NCBI RefSeq assembly: GCF_947496515.1
Contig: NZ_CANMDB010000005.1
Coordinates: 246,637 to 310,636 of the forward strand
Length of the DNA: 64,000 nt
Origin: an uncultured Roseobacter sp.
GTDB taxonomy: Bacteria; Pseudomonadota; Alphaproteobacteria; Rhodobacterales; Rhodobacteraceae
Direction: 5' to 3'
Shown here: positions 34,113 through 42,720 of the stretch, piece after piece
Position numbering within the stretch: the stretch's first letter is position 1
Layout: the number at the start of each line of letters is the position of its first letter
Notes under the pieces: generated by a model
Told to the model about the DNA's origin: nothing
Seen by the model: the letters and a program-made list of their open reading frames with translations, nothing else
The model's database searches: none
Position numbers and translations under genes: made by a program

Positions 34113-35377
34113 CAGCCGCTGCGCAGTCTCTGCGCGTCTCGGACGCCATGGAAGAGCTGAGCTGGCGGGTCTATATCGCCGCCATCCTGCTGAGCTTCTT
34201 CGTGGTGATCGAACCCGCGCCGACCGATATGGTGTTCATGATCGGCGTCGCCATCTTTTGCTTCTCACGCCCGGTCAAGGTGCGCTTTCTGGGCGGCGCA
34301 ATCTGGCTGGGCGTGTTCCTGTATCTGGCGTTTTCGGTCCTGTCGCTGATTTTTGTGGAGTATGTGATGGTGCGCGCGGTACGCGCTGTCATCATCGAGT
34401 TCTACATGATCGGTCTCTTCGTGCTGACGGCCTACTATATGAAGGTGCGCGGCGATGCAGGCTTTGCCACGGTTCTCACCGCGCTGACCATCGGGGGGAC
34501 GCTGGCCTCGCTGATCGCAATTGTCGGGCTGCTCGATCTCATCCCCAACAGCGACATTCTGTTCCGCGGCGAGGGTGTGCGCTACCGCGTCAAGGCCACC
34601 TTCAAGGACCCCAACGTCTTTGGTCCATACCTCGTGCCGTGCATTCTTTTCACCTTCTGGGTCATTGTCGAATCTGCGCGATTCCGTCTGCTGGCCGTGG
34701 GGGTCATGGGGCTTTTGCTGATCTCGCTGCTCTCGACCTATTCGCGCGGCGCGTGGATCCACACCTTCATCTCGCTGTCGGTATTTGGCCTCGCACTGAT
34801 GATCTACCGGCCGACGGCACGCTCGACCTTTGCGTCCTTCATCTGGGTCGCCGTCTTGATCTGTGCCACGATCCTGCTCTTTCTTGACCAGATCACCGCG
34901 CGCATTGCGGATTCCTTTCTGGGGGAACGGCTGTCACTGCAGAGCTATGACACCTCGCGTTTCAACTACGTCGCCGATGCTGCAAAGAACATATGGGAAC
35001 ATCCCTTTGGGATCGGACCCTATCAGGCCACATTCGTCTACGGATACCTGCCGCATAACACATTTGTCGCCTTCGCCATGCACAACGGGATCCTTGCCAG
35101 CCTAGGGCTCTTCCTGATCTACGCGGGGTCCATGGCACGTTGTTTTCTCAAGATTGTGGGGCAGCGCCCCGGCTGGACGAAATACGCGCTGATCTTTGGG
35201 GTGCTGCTGGGGCTGAGCGTGCTGATGCAGGTGGTGGGTGCAATCCACTGGCGCCACCTTTATCTGGTCTGCGGCTTGGCCTTCGGGACCTACACAACTG
35301 ACAGATTACTGGTCAATGGCATGCCTTTGTGGCCCTGGCGCAAGGCCCCGCGGCGACGGTGGCTTGCCGCAGAATGA
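34109..35377 (+). CDS. O-antigen ligase / polysaccharide polymerase (Wzy-like)
   Basis: The 422-residue polytopic protein has 10-12 hydrophobic segments and the Wzy_C/O-antigen ligase region near residues 215-315, including LSTYSRGAWIHTFISL and the large periplasmic loop ending HPFGIGPYQATFVYGYLPHNTF with its His residues. It would polymerise or ligate the repeat units in the periplasm. GTG start overlapping the sulfotransferase stop. Wzx follows after 28 bases. Confidence 0.85.
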   Translation: MTAAAQSLRVSDAMEELSWRVYIAAILLSFFVVIEPAPTDMVFMIGVAIFCFSRPVKVRFLGGAIWLGVFLYLAFSVLSLIFVEYVMVRAVRAVIIEFYMIGLFVLTAYYMKVRGDAGFATVLTALTIGGTLASLIAIVGLLDLIPNSDILFRGEGVRYRVKATFKDPNVFGPYLVPCILFTFWVIVESARFRLLAVGVMGLLLISLLSTYSRGAWIHTFISLSVFGLALMIYRPTARSTFASFIWVAVLICATILLFLDQITARIADSFLGERLSLQSYDTSRFNYVADAAKNIWEHPFGIGPYQATFVYGYLPHNTFVAFAMHNGILASLGLFLIYAGSMARCFLKIVGQRPGWTKYALIFGVLLGLSVLMQVVGAIHWRHLYLVCGLAFGTYTTDRLLVNGMPLWPWRKAPRRRWLAAE

Positions 35378-35405
35378 CCTTTCCGAGCATCAGGATTAAA
35401 CGCAC

Positions 35406-36713
35406 ATGAAACGGCTCATGCTCGGCAGCGTGCTTTCTGCCGCTCTCAAGATCGCCAGCGCGGGGCTGACGTTCCTGATGTTCATGTTCCTGGCCCGTGT
35501 GCTGGGCCCCGTGGAGTACGGCCTGTTCGCATCGATGTTCGCACTGGCGACAGTGGGATCGGTTGCGTCGCTCTTTGGTCAGCATACGTTGATCATCAAG
35601 ACGCTGTCGTCGCTGGGCGAAGCACAGGAGGCTGCAGCAGACCGGCGCAAGGCCATGCGGCAAAGCTATCTCGTGACACTGGCGGGCGGTGTCTGCTTTA
35701 TCGCGGTGATCATGATTGCGGGGCTGGCGGCCCGGCAGGCCGGTGTCGATGTGGACATGCGGTATCTGATCGGCGCCGCGGCCCTCGTCTTGCCCTTTAC
35801 CCTCTCGGAGCTTGTCTCGCACCAGTACCGCGCCTTTGGCTCGATCCTGTGGGCGCTGGCGCCACGTGATGTGATCTGGCGCGGCGCGGTCGTGCTGGCC
35901 TGTCTGGGTGCGGCCGGTTTGCCCTTTATCTTTACGAATGCACTGACCGCGATGATCGCGCTGTCCGTCGGTCTGGCAGCCATTGTGGCTGTGCAACTGC
36001 TGGCCATGATAAGGCAGCACAGCGCGCGTTTCGCGGCCCGGCCCGGCGCGCAGAGCACACACCGGATGGACTGGCGCATGTCGGGTTGGATGTGGCTGGC
36101 GTCCCTCGGCACCATGGGCGGCAGTCTCAATCTGTCGGGGGCCGCCTTGTTCCTGCCGCCTGATCAGGTGGGGGCCTATTTTGCGGCACAGAAAACCTCT
36201 CAGCTCTTGCAGTTGCCGATTATCGCGATCGACATCGCGGCCACCCCGGTCTTTGCCCGGATGCACGCCCAAAACGACTTCGATGGTCTGCGCAACGTCG
36301 GTCGCAAGCTCGCAATGCTGATCGCGGTGCCACTGGCCATCGGTGCCGCGGTGATCTTCAGTTTCGCGCCGCAACTGCTGTCGCTGTTCGATCCGGCCTT
36401 TGCTGCGGCTGCGGGCGCGCTGACATTGCTGGCGGGCAGCTATCTGCTGATCGGGCTCGGCGGTCCGACCCGCCAGCTCATGCTGATGAGCAACGGCGAG
36501 CGGCAGGTCGTGCGTCTGACGCTGATTGCCGAAGGCATCGGACTGGCGCTGATCCCGGTGCTGGTGCCAGCCTTCGGGATCATGGGGGCTGCCCTTGCCG
36601 CCTGTGTGGCCCGGGTGCTGTTCACGGTGATGACGGTGCTGTGGTGCCGCGCCCGACTGGGAGTGGATACCTCCGTGTTGTCGCTGCTGCCGGGCGTCTC
36701 GGTCCCGCGCTGA
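35406..36713 (+). CDS. Lipopolysaccharide/exopolysaccharide flippase (Wzx-like)
   Basis: The 435-residue MOP-superfamily membrane protein has about 12 hydrophobic segments. It begins MKRLMLGSVLSAALKIASAGLTFLMFMFLARVLGPVEYGLFAS, the typical Wzx start. It would move undecaprenyl-linked repeat units across the inner membrane. It lies 28 bases after the polymerase gene and is followed by a repeat and then the exporter. Confidence 0.9.
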   Translation: MKRLMLGSVLSAALKIASAGLTFLMFMFLARVLGPVEYGLFASMFALATVGSVASLFGQHTLIIKTLSSLGEAQEAAADRRKAMRQSYLVTLAGGVCFIAVIMIAGLAARQAGVDVDMRYLIGAAALVLPFTLSELVSHQYRAFGSILWALAPRDVIWRGAVVLACLGAAGLPFIFTNALTAMIALSVGLAAIVAVQLLAMIRQHSARFAARPGAQSTHRMDWRMSGWMWLASLGTMGGSLNLSGAALFLPPDQVGAYFAAQKTSQLLQLPIIAIDIAATPVFARMHAQNDFDGLRNVGRKLAMLIAVPLAIGAAVIFSFAPQLLSLFDPAFAAAAGALTLLAGSYLLIGLGGPTRQLMLMSNGERQVVRLTLIAEGIGLALIPVLVPAFGIMGAALAACVARVLFTVMTVLWCRARLGVDTSVLSLLPGVSVPR

Positions 36714-36750
36714 GCGGGGCGTATCAGGTCGGTGTCGCGCCAGAGCGGTA

Positions 36751-36823
36751 AGGGAGGAAGCCACCTTCCCTCCATCGAGGAGGATCGGTGGCTGCCCGGT
36801 CCAAAGGCCCGGGGGCACCTGCA
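36751..36823. repeat. Double-hairpin intergenic repeat, copy 1
   Basis: About 80 percent identical by eye to 59527-59594. Stem 1 is GGAGGAAG with CTTCCCTCC; then comes the conserved CCATCGAGGAGGATCGG and GGCTGCCCGG; stem 2 is CCCGG with CCGGG. Bases in stem 1 differ from copy 2 but remain paired. It lies between wzx and the exporter gene; the rest of 36714-37025 shows no gene. Confidence 0.55.
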
Positions 36824-37025
36824 CCCGGACCTTTTGCGCAGGAACCCCACGCGGGATATACTTTACCATCCGACGATACCGTGAGCGTTGCCATCAAAAC
36901 AGGCTCTGATCCGTGCAAAGCGGATCAGGCGGGAAATGGCCATGGCGGTGTCTGGACAAAACCGCTCAAACAGGGTCAGTGTCTGGACGCGCACGCCAGG
37001 TATATGAGTAAGGGATACGGGACCA

Positions 37026-38276
37026 ATGAGCACAGCCGTCACAGCCATCATGAGATACACCAGAGCGGGAACCATGACGGCCCTGTTCTGCGCCATGTGC
37101 CTGTTCGCGATCCTCGCCTCTGGTACGTCGGCCCTGGCTCAAAGCTACCGCTTGGCACCGGGCGACCGGGTGCTCGTACAGATCGTGCAGCTGGGTAACC
37201 TGAGCTACGTTGGCACCGTTGGCACCGCCGGCAACATCCGCCTGCCGTATCTCGGGACGCATCAGGCAGCGGGCAAGACGCTGGACGAGCTGGCACAGGA
37301 GATCTCTCTTGCTGTCGCAGGTCAACAGATCCGCACCTCGCAGGATGGGGTGAGCACTGTGATCGTGCTCGATGAGCAGGACATCTTCCTGGATATCGAA
37401 ACCTACCGCCCCGTGACCGTGGTGGGTGCGGTGGCCGCGCCCGGGCGCCTGCCGTTCGAGCCCGGAATGAACGTGCGCGCGGCGATCGGATCGGCTGGCG
37501 GAACCTCCACCTCCGGTCAGCGCGACGGCGTGCAGCAGGCAAACTTCCGGCTGCGGATGGCGGAGCTGCGCGAGACCGAAGCCTGGATGGCCGCAGAGCT
37601 GTGGCGCATTGACACGCTGCTCACCGGCAAGGACAGCGGCGCGCCGATTGACGGCGATTTCAAGGTCATTACACAAAGGCTCGATGACGATGACATCGTC
37701 GATCTGCGCCGCCTTGTGGATGGCGCGCGGGATGGTGTGCAACGCGCGCGGGATGACAACAGCGCCCGCATCGCTCTCACGGAGAAGCGCATCGATTTTC
37801 TGGAAACGGCGCTCGAGCAATTCATCACCGCGTCGGAGATCGAGGAATCCCGCTTGCAGGACGTGCTTCAGCTGTCCGACCGTGGGCTGACGACAGTGAA
37901 TGCACTGGACAATGCCCGCGAGGGCGCGCTCAACGCTTCATCCCGGCTGCTGACCACGCAGGCGGATCTGGCAGCGGCAGAGCGCGATTTGCAGACGCTG
38001 GAGATCGAAAAGCAGGGGCTCGATGCGGATTTCGTGCAAACGCTGCTGGATGAACGGGGCCGGGCGGAGCGCGAGTATGACGAAGTGCGCGCGCGGATCG
38101 CCACCCTGAACCGGGAACTGGCGCTCGGCGCACTGAGCGAGCAGGAAGACGAACAGACCCAGATCCAGATCCTGTTGCACCGCCAGAACAGCGCAGGCGA
38201 GATCACGACCGAGGTCCGCCCAAGCGAGCTGTTGGAGCCCGGGGACGTGGTTGAGGTAGTGCTCATGCTGGAGTGA
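37026..38276 (+). CDS. Polysaccharide export protein (Wza-like, OPX family)
   Basis: The 416-residue periplasmic or outer-membrane protein has a signal peptide (TMTALFCAMCLFAILASGTSALAQ), a Poly_export domain beginning SYRLAPGDRVLVQIVQLGNLSYVG, and SLBB-type segments (RPVTVVGAVAAPGRLPFEPGMNVRAAIGSAGG and the C-terminal RPSELLEPGDVVEVVLMLE). A long coiled coil at about 170-390 separates them. No lipobox Cys is seen. It would form the export channel with the Wzc-like protein. Confidence 0.9.
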   Translation: MSTAVTAIMRYTRAGTMTALFCAMCLFAILASGTSALAQSYRLAPGDRVLVQIVQLGNLSYVGTVGTAGNIRLPYLGTHQAAGKTLDELAQEISLAVAGQQIRTSQDGVSTVIVLDEQDIFLDIETYRPVTVVGAVAAPGRLPFEPGMNVRAAIGSAGGTSTSGQRDGVQQANFRLRMAELRETEAWMAAELWRIDTLLTGKDSGAPIDGDFKVITQRLDDDDIVDLRRLVDGARDGVQRARDDNSARIALTEKRIDFLETALEQFITASEIEESRLQDVLQLSDRGLTTVNALDNAREGALNASSRLLTTQADLAAAERDLQTLEIEKQGLDADFVQTLLDERGRAEREYDEVRARIATLNRELALGALSEQEDEQTQIQILLHRQNSAGEITTEVRPSELLEPGDVVEVVLMLE

Positions 38277-38340
38277 GGACGCGGATCGACGCGCCCGTCC
38301 GGAAAGACACTCCCGGGCATCGCCCTGCTAGCAGATGCAG

Positions 38341-38370
38341 CACGGCGGCCTGCCAAGCCGCCTCACCGTG
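38341..38370 (+). terminator. Hairpin downstream of the Wza-like gene
   Basis: GGCGGC (38344-38349) pairs with GCCGCC (38357-38362) around CTGCCAA, with possible outer pairing CACGG/CCGTG. No U-run follows, so termination is uncertain. Confidence 0.4.
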
Positions 38371-38533
38371 GGGAGAGATGCCTCGGAGTCGGGTTGTAAG
38401 GCCTGGCTAAAGGTCCTGCACCCTCGACGCGCTTGTTCTTTGCATGCCGACTCATGGCGCGTGGGAGAACCACCACTTTTTTCCGCATGACGCGCCTTCG
38501 CAGAGGCACGGCGAAGCAGGACAGACAATTGTC

Positions 38534-39844
38534 TCAGGGCGCGCAGACAGACGTCGGAGCGGCGAGCTGGTTCTCGGCCTCGGCCGCGCCGATCTTGTTC
38601 CAGACGCCACCGCCCGACGACATGATCAGGTTGCTTTCCACCCGTACGTTGCGGGCGAAATCGCCGATCCCGCCCAGCCGCACGGCGTCACGTTCGATCT
38701 GGCACAGGCAGTTGCCGCGCAGGGTGATGTCTTCGAACAGCCCCTTGGCGCTGTCGAACTTGTGGCGGTAGACCATGATGCCGTACTCCTCCACATCCAT
38801 CACGAAATTATCCGTGACCTCAACGTCATAGAGGTTCGGATGCTCCGGATCGCGAAGCGATTCGCGCGCCAGCACGATGCCGTTGCGCGCGCCCAGGACG
38901 GCGTTGCGCCGGATGTCGATATGCGCCAGCGTCCGGCTGCCTGCGTCGATATAGATCCCGTGGTCCGCGATGCCGTGGATGACATTGTCCGTGATCACGC
39001 CGTTGATCGCACCGGCCTTGGCGTCTATCCCGTACTGGCGCGTGTCAAAGATGTAGTTGTTCCGGATCACGAACCCGTCGACCCCTGCACCAAGGCTGAT
39101 CGCCTCGTTCACCCCATCGGGGACGTTGGTATTGGTGACCCGGTTGCCCTCCACCAGCACGTCAAAGAGGCGGTATTCATCGACCTTGGTGATGTAGCGC
39201 ATGACGATCCCGGCCACGAAAATGGCAGAATTGCCGGTGGTATCAATGTCATTGTCGAGAATCCGGATGCCCCGCTCCCCGTCGATAGTCCCCTCGACAA
39301 ATATGCCGTCGCGTGGCGCGTTCTGAAGCCGAAAACCCGAAACCGTGATGTGGCTCGCACCGCGCACGGCAATAAGCCCACGCAGCTTGAAGGTGTGGGA
39401 GGCTCCATCAATCACCGGGCGGGCTGCCCCATCCGCCTGCCCCGCAATGACGATCGGGTGTTCTGCGGTGCCGGACGTCCTCACAAGGACAGGCTGGTAG
39501 TCGCCGGGCGCCACGATGATCCTGTCACCGGGTCGTGCATCATCGACGGCTGTCTGTATCTCGCCGAAGGGCCGCGCCTCGCTCCCGTCACCGGGCCCTG
39601 CGGCTTGCGCATCCACATAGACAGAGCGCAGCGGCACGGTCTCGGTCCGCTCCGGCAGGGTTTGCTGCGCCAGCAAGCGGGCTGCTGCGTCGGCGTGGCT
39701 GAGGTTTTCCTGACCCAGCAGTTCCATGGTACCGACGCACCATGGACCGGGGCCTTCCATGGCCCGCGCATCCGGAGCGGCGAGCAACAGGATCGACAGG
39801 GTCAGCGACATCAAGGTGAAGGCACCTGCACGTATGATCTTCAT
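38534..39844 (-). CDS. Secreted right-handed parallel beta-helix protein, probable polysaccharide lyase or epimerase
   Basis: The 436-residue protein has a signal peptide (IIRAGAFTLMSLTLSILLLAAPDARA). Residues 80-420 are a parallel beta-helix with repeated N/D-rich turns: ARPGDRIIVAPGDYQPVLV, IRNNYIFDTRQYGIDAKAG, HGIYIDAGSRTLAHIDIRRNAVLGARNGIVLARE. Such folds occur in lyases, C5-epimerases and periplasmic EPS-processing enzymes. It is closely related to the helix of the 42721-45093 protein. ATG 39844 is chosen for the signal peptide; GGGAG lies 10 bases upstream. Catalytic residues cannot be assigned. Confidence 0.85.
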   Translation of the reverse strand: MKIIRAGAFTLMSLTLSILLLAAPDARAMEGPGPWCVGTMELLGQENLSHADAAARLLAQQTLPERTETVPLRSVYVDAQAAGPGDGSEARPFGEIQTAVDDARPGDRIIVAPGDYQPVLVRTSGTAEHPIVIAGQADGAARPVIDGASHTFKLRGLIAVRGASHITVSGFRLQNAPRDGIFVEGTIDGERGIRILDNDIDTTGNSAIFVAGIVMRYITKVDEYRLFDVLVEGNRVTNTNVPDGVNEAISLGAGVDGFVIRNNYIFDTRQYGIDAKAGAINGVITDNVIHGIADHGIYIDAGSRTLAHIDIRRNAVLGARNGIVLARESLRDPEHPNLYDVEVTDNFVMDVEEYGIMVYRHKFDSAKGLFEDITLRGNCLCQIERDAVRLGGIGDFARNVRVESNLIMSSGGGVWNKIGAAEAENQLAAPTSVCAP

Positions 39845-40044
39845 CGAACGAACTCCCATCCCGGTCAAAACACACTGACGCAGAGTACGCACAATCGGCG
39901 CGCAGATGTCCACATCGGCCCGGATGAATCAGCGCCAATCCGCATCTTGGCTCTGGCAGATGCAGCATCAGGGTCGTATCAAGACGGTGGGCGTGCCTGC
40001 CAGTTCGGCACCGCCCCCTTAGGCGCAGGAATTTTAGGCAGACG

Positions 40045-41244
40045 ATGAACCCCAGTTTCAATACCGCGGACATGCGCCTGCACATCGCGTTTGCCAAGAT
40101 ACGTCTGACGGACAATGAACGCGCCGCTGCCGAAGATCTTGCCCGGCAGGTGCAGGACTGGGATGGGTTCATTGAGACTGCCGTGCGAAACTTCAGCTTG
40201 CCGAACATGCGTATGCATCTGGCCAACATGGATCCGGGTTGCGTGCCTGCCGAGGTGCACGCCCAGCTGAAAACCGCGGCCAACGCCTTTGCCATGCGCA
40301 ACATGCTGCTGATCTCGGCGCAGCGCGCCTTCAAGGAGCGGTGCATTGATCCGCTGGGCGAGACGGCGATCTTCTTCAAGGGGATCACGCTGGTGGGTCA
40401 GTACTATCCTGACCTGGGCCTGCGCCCCTGCCGCGACATCGACGTGCTCGTGCGACCCGGCTCGCTCCGCCCGATCGTGCTGCACGCGATCAAGGCAGGC
40501 TACCGTTTTGTGGTCGCGGGTCAGGCGGATCATCCGCTGACCGAGCCGTCGGAGATCGAGGCGGCGCTGCACTACCGCAACGATGCGACGCTCCTCTCTC
40601 CCGAAGGGATGGCCATCGACATGCAGGTCAAGCTCGACAAGTTCTCCGGCATCTTCGCGGAAACGGATGTCTTCGGTCAGGCCACACCGATCTCGCTGGG
40701 GGGAACCGAGTTTCTGACCATGCCGCCCGCGTTTCTCTTCAACTACATCTGCCACCATCACGCGCGCCATGTGTGGTCCCGTCTGCACTGGCTGAGCGAT
40801 CTGGACGCGATGGTCAGCGCACCGGTCTTCGATGAAGCCGCGACCCTAGCGTTGGCGGACAGGCTGAACCAGCGCGGCACGGTGGAGGCCAGTCTGGAGA
40901 TGCAGCGCCTGATGTCGCCGACCGCCAATTGGGCAGACGCACCGGAGAGCTGGCGCGGGCAAAAGTTCCTGGAGTTGAGCCTGCGCAACCTCGCCGGTGA
41001 TCTGGAACTGGAAAAGCGCATCGGTTTCACCATGAAGGGCGGTGAGTTCATGTTCGACTGGCAGGCCGACCCTGCCCTGATCCGCCGCGCGCGCTGGCGG
41101 CAGTGGCGACGGATGCTGCAGCCCACCATCCGGCAGTACACCAGATTTCCGCTGCCGCGGGGGCTGCGCTGGCTCTATGTTTTTCCGCGCTTCGTCCATC
41201 TGATGGAACGAACCCGCGACCGCACCGGCAAAGAGGCGGAATAG
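40045..41244 (+). CDS. Nucleotidyltransferase family protein (PF14907 type)
   Basis: The 399-residue protein has the active-site stretch AIFFKGITLVGQYYPDLGLRPCRDIDVLV near 112-140, where the D-x-D pair of the Pol-beta-like fold is visible, and FNYICHHHARHVWSRLHWLSDLDAMV further on. The family is common in RiPP and polysaccharide clusters; in paeninodin- and pseudomycoidin-type lasso clusters a member is thought to take part in tailoring. Here it could serve either system. It stands divergent from the beta-helix gene. Confidence 0.8.
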   Translation: MNPSFNTADMRLHIAFAKIRLTDNERAAAEDLARQVQDWDGFIETAVRNFSLPNMRMHLANMDPGCVPAEVHAQLKTAANAFAMRNMLLISAQRAFKERCIDPLGETAIFFKGITLVGQYYPDLGLRPCRDIDVLVRPGSLRPIVLHAIKAGYRFVVAGQADHPLTEPSEIEAALHYRNDATLLSPEGMAIDMQVKLDKFSGIFAETDVFGQATPISLGGTEFLTMPPAFLFNYICHHHARHVWSRLHWLSDLDAMVSAPVFDEAATLALADRLNQRGTVEASLEMQRLMSPTANWADAPESWRGQKFLELSLRNLAGDLELEKRIGFTMKGGEFMFDWQADPALIRRARWRQWRRMLQPTIRQYTRFPLPRGLRWLYVFPRFVHLMERTRDRTGKEAE

Positions 41245-41294
41245 GCGCTGCAGGTCGATGACCGACAATCCGACAGACAGGAAAGGCTGATCAG

Positions 41295-42413
41295 ATGCAG
41301 GATGCTCTCACCATTGCGCTTGTGCTGGAGACCTCGGGCGGTGGCTCGGGGCGGCACGCGCTGGATCTGGCCGAAGGGCTGGCCGCAGAGCAGCACCGGG
41401 TTACGGTGATCTGGTCCCCGGTGCGCGCGCAAGCGGATTTCGAGGCGCGCCTGACCGCGATGGAGGGCGTGCGCAACCTGCCGCTGGAAATGCACCGTGC
41501 CGTGGGACCTCATGATGCCGCGCGCCTGCGCGCGCTCAGCACCCTGTTGCGGGCGGAGGGGCCTTTCGACGTCGTGCATGGCCACAGCTCAAAGGCCGGG
41601 GCGCTGGTACGGCTGCTGCCGCGCAGCATCCCCGGCGCGCGCATCTACACACCGCATGCCTTTCGCACCATGGATCCAACCATGGGTGGACGCGGCAGGC
41701 TGATCTACGGCACGATTGAGCGATTGCTGGCCAGGCGCACGGACCGCATCATCACTGTCAGCGAGGCAGAGCGTCAGCACGCAATGGAGATCGGCATTGC
41801 CGAGAATAGACTGACGACCGTCGTCAACGGCGCGCGATTGCCAACCCATGCCAGCCGCGCCGCAGCGCGGGCTCAGATGGGTTTGGACGAGGACGCCGTA
41901 GCCGTGGGGTTCATCGGCAGGCTCGACGATCAAAAGGCTCCGCTGCGCTTCGTCGAGGCGGTTACGAAAGCGGCACAGCAGGCGCCAGCGCTGCGCGGCA
42001 TCGTGATCGGCGACGGCCCGCTGAGGGCAGAGGCCGAAGCGCTGGATACCCGCGGCGCGCTGCGGTTTTTGGGGTGGCAGGACGGGCCTGCGCTCTTTCC
42101 CGGGCTCGATGTGTTCTGCATGACCAGCCACTATGAGGCGATGCCCTACACGCTGCTGGAGGCACTACACGCCGGTGTTCCCATCGTCACAACAGCTGTG
42201 GGCGGCGTACAGGAGACGGTGCGCGATGGCGAAAACGGCTATGTCCTGCCGACCGATTGTGGTGCCGACGCGCTGACAGCGCCTCTTGTCAGCCTGACCA
42301 GTGATGCCGAAACGCGCCGGGCCTTTGGCGCCCGCGCGCGCGACTTGGCGCAGCGCCGGACGGTCGAGACAATGGTCACGGAAACACTGGCCGTCTACGC
42401 TGCGGCGCGCTGA
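41295..42413 (+). CDS. Glycosyltransferase, GT4 family
   Basis: The 372-residue GT-B enzyme has LVLETSGGGSGRHALDLAEGL at the N-terminus, VVHGHSSKAGALVRLLPR, VSEAERQHAMEIGIAENRLTTVVNG, VGFIGRLDDQKAPLRFVEAV and the donor-binding CMTSHYEAMPYTLLEALHAGVPIVTTAVGGVQE with the E-x7-E motif. It is the only ordinary glycosyltransferase in the locus; other sugar transferases needed for a complex repeat unit must be encoded elsewhere. Confidence 0.92.
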   Translation: MQDALTIALVLETSGGGSGRHALDLAEGLAAEQHRVTVIWSPVRAQADFEARLTAMEGVRNLPLEMHRAVGPHDAARLRALSTLLRAEGPFDVVHGHSSKAGALVRLLPRSIPGARIYTPHAFRTMDPTMGGRGRLIYGTIERLLARRTDRIITVSEAERQHAMEIGIAENRLTTVVNGARLPTHASRAAARAQMGLDEDAVAVGFIGRLDDQKAPLRFVEAVTKAAQQAPALRGIVIGDGPLRAEAEALDTRGALRFLGWQDGPALFPGLDVFCMTSHYEAMPYTLLEALHAGVPIVTTAVGGVQETVRDGENGYVLPTDCGADALTAPLVSLTSDAETRRAFGARARDLAQRRTVETMVTETLAVYAAAR

Positions 42414-42652
42414 GAGACGACGACCCGGATCCATCAGCGCGCGGCTGGTCAGACCGAAGACCGCACGCGCCGCGGCATGAGGATGTCGATTGACGGTCGC
42501 AAAGATACCACAGCGCAGCGCGGACGGACCTGTCCGAGGCCCGCCCGCTCCGTCCCGCCCCACGAGGCCGCTTGATATGCAGGAGCATAGCAAAAGGCAG
42601 GAGCAGTGGTTTTCTGGCGCGGCGCCTCAAGGTGCCATGCGAAAAACCTGAC

Positions 42653-42697
42653 TCACGCAACGCTGCCAGAAATCAAAGATTTCAACGCGTTGCGTGA
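42653..42697. terminator. Nested hairpin between convergent genes
   Basis: Outer arms TCACGCAACGC (42653-42663) and GCGTTGCGTGA (42687-42697) are perfect, and inside them GAAATC-AAA-GATTTC (42669-42683) forms a second perfect stem. A further small stem TGAGG/CCTCA (42709-42723) overlaps the next stop codon. It lies in the 307-base gap between the glycosyltransferase and the convergent beta-helix gene, fitting a bidirectional terminator. The remainder of 42414-42720 shows no gene. Confidence 0.55.
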
Positions 42698-42720
42698 TTC
42701 GTGGTGTTTGAGGCATTTCC

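Noticed and set aside
35313..36869. Long minus-strand frame opposite the Wzx gene
   Set aside because: Gln/Arg/His-rich translation without any fold signature; a shadow of the flippase.
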